7,633 nt of DNA from Gammaproteobacteria bacterium. GTDB lineage: Bacteria; Pseudomonadota; Gammaproteobacteria; Eutrophobiales; Eutrophobiaceae. Position numbers and translations under genes: made by a program. The notes below the pieces were generated by a model. That model did not search any database. It was not told where the DNA came from and saw only the letters and a list, made by a program, of their open reading frames with translations. The stretch covers positions 1-7,633 of the forward strand of contig JACQHV010000068.1 in the NCBI GenBank assembly GCA_016198885.1, read 5' to 3'. The first letter of the stretch is position 1; every line of letters begins with the position of its first letter. Positions 5,659 to 7,633 of the stretch are shown one piece after another.

Positions 5659-6936
5659 ATGCGGGGCCGGTATTGGAGAATTCCTTTATCCTTGTTACTG
5701 CAGGTTTCGGTTTGCCTTGCCTTTGTTATTCCGGCAACTGGTCACGCAAATAATGCAGCTGGTTCTCTTTCCGGACACCACCGCGGGCTTCAAGGGACGT
5801 CGGTTAATCGTGGACCTGGCGGTATTTCCAATAATCGCGGGCTTAACAGAACTCAACAACAAATAAGCACAAGACAGGACCAAAGCCGCACGCAACAACA
5901 GGGGAATTTCAAACAAGTACATGGGCAGAGACAGAATAATTATCATGCAGGACAGGGAAATTTCACATCCGGTGAAAAACAAATACAGATAAAAACTCAA
6001 AAATTACAAGGATATCTGACACAAAACAAAGTACAGGGATACGTAAATTCTCAAAAATTACATGGAAACTTTCATCAGGCTGAAAATAAAAAACATCAAG
6101 AGCAACTTGGACAGCGTAAAGAATATGGACACAATGTAAATTACAGTCTTTCCAATAGTGACCGTAAACTGAGCAAAAGCACAAGACAACACGTGGTTTC
6201 AGGAAAAAATAACTATAACAAACAATTTTTAACAACCAGACAACAAAACGATGATAAACACAAAAAACATAATAAACACCACTGGCAACATGGACACTGT
6301 AAATACTTCAGTTATTATCCCTTTATATTTTTCAGTTACTACTTGTATTCTTATCCATATGTATATTATTCCCCTGTATATTCCTACAACTCCCCCGCTT
6401 ATAGTTCCGCAAACTATAGTCCCTCAGGTAATAGTTATGAAAAAAATATATACTCAACCAGTAATCTTTTTGGAATAGACAGCGCTGGCTGGACCGTCCT
6501 CGCACAAGGTGAGTTGCAAACTGCACTCGATATCTTCGCTAAAGACGCAGAATACTTTCCGAACGCAGGTATACCGAAAGTGGGTTATGCAATAGCGGCT
6601 GCGGCTGCCGGTGATCTGACGCAAGGTGTGATAGCCATGCGAGAGGCATTTCATATTGACCCGGATTCCATCCATTATCTCCAATTTGACGATAAGGTAC
6701 TCGCGATTATCAATGACCTGATCGATATATTCGAAGATTCACTGCAAGAGAATGCAAAACAACCGGACGAGGCTTTTATGCTTTCTGCCCTGAATTACCT
6801 CAAGCATGATTATGGTAGTGCCCATGAAGCCATCGGGCGCGCAATCATGGATGGAGATAACAGCCCCAGCGTGTATAACCTTCATGTATTAATTGATGAA
6901 GAATTAACAGATGAATATGCTGGAGAATACAACTGA
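5659..6936 (+). CDS. Secreted Gln/Asn/His/Tyr-rich repeat protein with C-terminal TPR-like domain
   Basis: A 425-residue exported protein of unknown function. ATG 5659 is chosen over GTG 5629 because TAGGGG (5645–5650) lies 8 bases upstream and it begins a clean signal peptide (MRGRYWR, hydrophobic core, cleavage probably after ATGHA, residue 30). Residues 41–67 have a 9-residue repeat of (H/N)RG. Residues 81–144 have a clearer 9/18-residue repeat of (Q/H)G(N/Y)(F/L/V). Residues 145–212 are Lys/His/Gln/Asn-rich. Residues 216–259 are dominated by Tyr, Phe, Ser and Pro. The C-terminal part (about 275–415) is helical and TPR-like: GWTVLAQGELQTALDIF, PKVGYAIAAAAAGDL, and a later SALNYLKHDYGSAHEAI helix pair. 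The layout suggests a surface or matrix protein with a folded protein-binding end; that is inference. The low-complexity part is strikingly A-rich, unlike cstA. It probably shares a transcript with the zinc-ribbon gene 11 bases downstream. Confidence 0.85.
   Translation: MRGRYWRIPLSLLLQVSVCLAFVIPATGHANNAAGSLSGHHRGLQGTSVNRGPGGISNNRGLNRTQQQISTRQDQSRTQQQGNFKQVHGQRQNNYHAGQGNFTSGEKQIQIKTQKLQGYLTQNKVQGYVNSQKLHGNFHQAENKKHQEQLGQRKEYGHNVNYSLSNSDRKLSKSTRQHVVSGKNNYNKQFLTTRQQNDDKHKKHNKHHWQHGHCKYFSYYPFIFFSYYLYSYPYVYYSPVYSYNSPAYSSANYSPSGNSYEKNIYSTSNLFGIDSAGWTVLAQGELQTALDIFAKDAEYFPNAGIPKVGYAIAAAAAGDLTQGVIAMREAFHIDPDSIHYLQFDDKVLAIINDLIDIFEDSLQENAKQPDEAFMLSALNYLKHDYGSAHEAIGRAIMDGDNSPSVYNLHVLIDEELTDEYAGEYN
5902..6090 (+). 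repeat. 9-residue (27-base) degenerate tandem repeat region within the secreted protein
   Basis: Residues 82–144 break into seven 9-residue units: GNFKQVHGQ, RQNNYHAGQ, GNFTSGEKQ, IQIKTQKLQ, GYLTQNKVQ, GYVNSQKLH and GNFHQAENK. The clearest tandem run, at 6001–6081, is KLQGYLTQN, KVQGYVNSQ, KLHGNFHQA. The DNA copies have diverged, so the periodicity is visible mainly in the protein. Confidence 0.75.
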
Positions 6937-6947
6937 GCAAATAGAAA

Positions 6948-7250
6948 ATGAAATGTCCCGCTTGCTTATCCGATAAGATATCATCCTGGACAGTATGGAT
7001 TGGAGCACCCTACTGGCATATATATTGTCCAGGTTGTGGTTCAGTGTTTAAACCTGAAAAAGGAGGAATCGCCCGTTTCTCAACTTATCTTCTGGCCTTA
7101 CCGGCAGGAGTAATGATTGTTTTTAGTGTATTTGGCCTTTACTGGAGTGCGGCTTTATTCCTGGCCACCTGCATTATTACACTTGTGCTGGATTACCTGA
7201 TCGACATGAAATATATCCAGCTCCAACCTAAAAATAACGAATTGAAATAA
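6948..7250 (+). CDS. Small zinc-ribbon membrane protein, function unknown
   Basis: A 100-residue protein I do not recognise as a named family. The N-terminus has two Cys-Pro-x-Cys knuckles (Cys3/Cys6 in CPAC, Cys27/Cys30 in CPGC), a four-cysteine zinc-ribbon arrangement. Two hydrophobic segments follow, about residues 44–63 and 66–85, separated by a very short turn, then a short charged tail. Zinc ribbon plus a helical hairpin suggests an inner-membrane protein with the metal site in the cytoplasm. It starts 11 bases after the upstream stop codon with only a weak GAG (6935–6937) overlapping that stop, so translational coupling is likely. Confidence 0.75.
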   Translation: MKCPACLSDKISSWTVWIGAPYWHIYCPGCGSVFKPEKGGIARFSTYLLALPAGVMIVFSVFGLYWSAALFLATCIITLVLDYLIDMKYIQLQPKNNELK

Positions 7251-7269
7251 TAAATCTGTCCTCTTTTTT
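7250..7269. repeat. Boundary repeat, copy 3
   Basis: ATAAATCTGTCCTCTTTTTT begins on the last base of the zinc-ribbon stop codon and matches copy 1 (4480–4499) at 17 of 20 positions. The T run has no convincing GC-rich hairpin before it, so it is not a standard terminator. The rest of the gap to 7327 holds only a weak imperfect hairpin (TCCAA near 7289 with TTGGA near 7310). Confidence 0.55.
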
Positions 7270-7327
7270 GTTCATGGATGGTTTGTATCCAAATGTCGCA
7301 ACGAAACAGTTGGACAAAAGAGCTATT

Positions 7328-7633
7328 TTAAGCTGCTTCATCCCCTCCTGAGGGGTGAAACTGCTTCCTCAAATGTTCTGCATAACTTCGGCAGGCATCT
7401 GTTGCAGTAAACAGGCCAGCCAGTTTCCCATCCCGGGTTACTAACACCGAACCAATATGTTTCTCTGCCATGGTAATAAGAACATTATCGAGAGATTCAT
7501 TCAGATCAACAACATAGGGATTTTCCAGATAGACATCCCGGACAGTAGTGTCACCAGTATCCGGATAATCCAGGTCCGGACCGAGATAGAGTTTGATATC
7601 ACGATCAGACAGTATACCTGCCAATTTGCCGCC
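7328..7633 (-). CDS. CBS-domain protein, C-terminal part (N-terminus beyond window)
   Basis: The frame is open to the window edge, and the visible 101 residues begin in the middle of a CBS domain (GGKLAGILSDRDIKLYL), so the TTG at 7624 is an internal codon, not a start. A linker (GPDLDYPDTGD) leads to a complete second CBS domain from TTVRDVYLENPYVV to about ACRSYAEHL. Both CBS units keep the ribose/phosphate-binding type motif: GILSDRDI and GLFTATDA (G-x-x-S/T-x-x-D). The pair would form a Bateman module that binds an adenine nucleotide and regulates a partner. The protein ends soon after the second CBS, so there is no C-terminal effector domain; anything fused would have to be at the missing N-terminus. 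Confidence 0.9.
   Translation of the reverse strand, partial: GGKLAGILSDRDIKLYLGPDLDYPDTGDTTVRDVYLENPYVVDLNESLDNVLITMAEKHIGSVLVTRDGKLAGLFTATDACRSYAEHLRKQFHPSGGDEAA

Noticed and set aside
7289..7318. Imperfect hairpin between the zinc-ribbon and CBS genes as a terminator
   Set aside because: The stem is short and bulged, the loop is large, and there is no T run directly after it on either strand.

Overview
The window reads as a proteobacterial chromosome segment, most likely gamma- or betaproteobacterial. The reasons are a cstA–ybdD pair closely similar to the enterobacterial one, Shine-Dalgarno-led genes, a textbook TGTGA-N6-TCACA (CRP-type) site, and a lipoprotein with a proteobacterial-style lipobox. 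Species cannot be named from the sequence. No tRNA, rRNA, CRISPR array or transposase gene was seen.

Left part (1–3733), GC-rich, all on the + strand: the C-terminal five-sixths of a CstA-family transporter, then a YbdD/YjiX-family small protein, then a complete thiamine-diphosphate 2-keto acid decarboxylase of the pyruvate/indolepyruvate/phenylpyruvate decarboxylase family. CstA-type transporters and their YbdD/YjiX partners are associated with pyruvate (and peptide) uptake. Placing a 2-keto acid decarboxylase 96 bases downstream suggests an uptake-then-decarboxylation module; this is inference.

Middle (3734–4461): a regulatory region with two CRP-like sites 32 bases apart, a TATA-like -10 element, and an 11-bp perfect inverted repeat that brackets a strong ribosome binding site and ends in the start codon of a small lipoprotein. 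The lipoprotein joins a glycine zipper to a peptidoglycan-binding domain. A strong bidirectional terminator follows.

Right part (4462–7633), more AT-rich: a minus-strand secreted seven-bladed beta-propeller of the virginiamycin B lyase type. Divergent from it, on the + strand, is a secreted Gln/Asn/His/Tyr-rich repeat protein with a C-terminal TPR-like domain, followed 11 bases later by a small zinc-ribbon membrane protein. At the right edge is the end of a minus-strand CBS-domain protein. A short T-rich repeat (form ATAAATCTGNNCNCTTTTTT or its CTCACTTTTTTCG core) occurs at 4480, 5539 and 7250, just at the boundaries of these gene blocks, which suggests accessory cassettes.

The most unusual elements are the start-codon inverted repeat with tandem CRP-like sites, the boundary repeats, the 9-residue-periodic secreted protein, and a propeller that appears to lack the lyase histidine.
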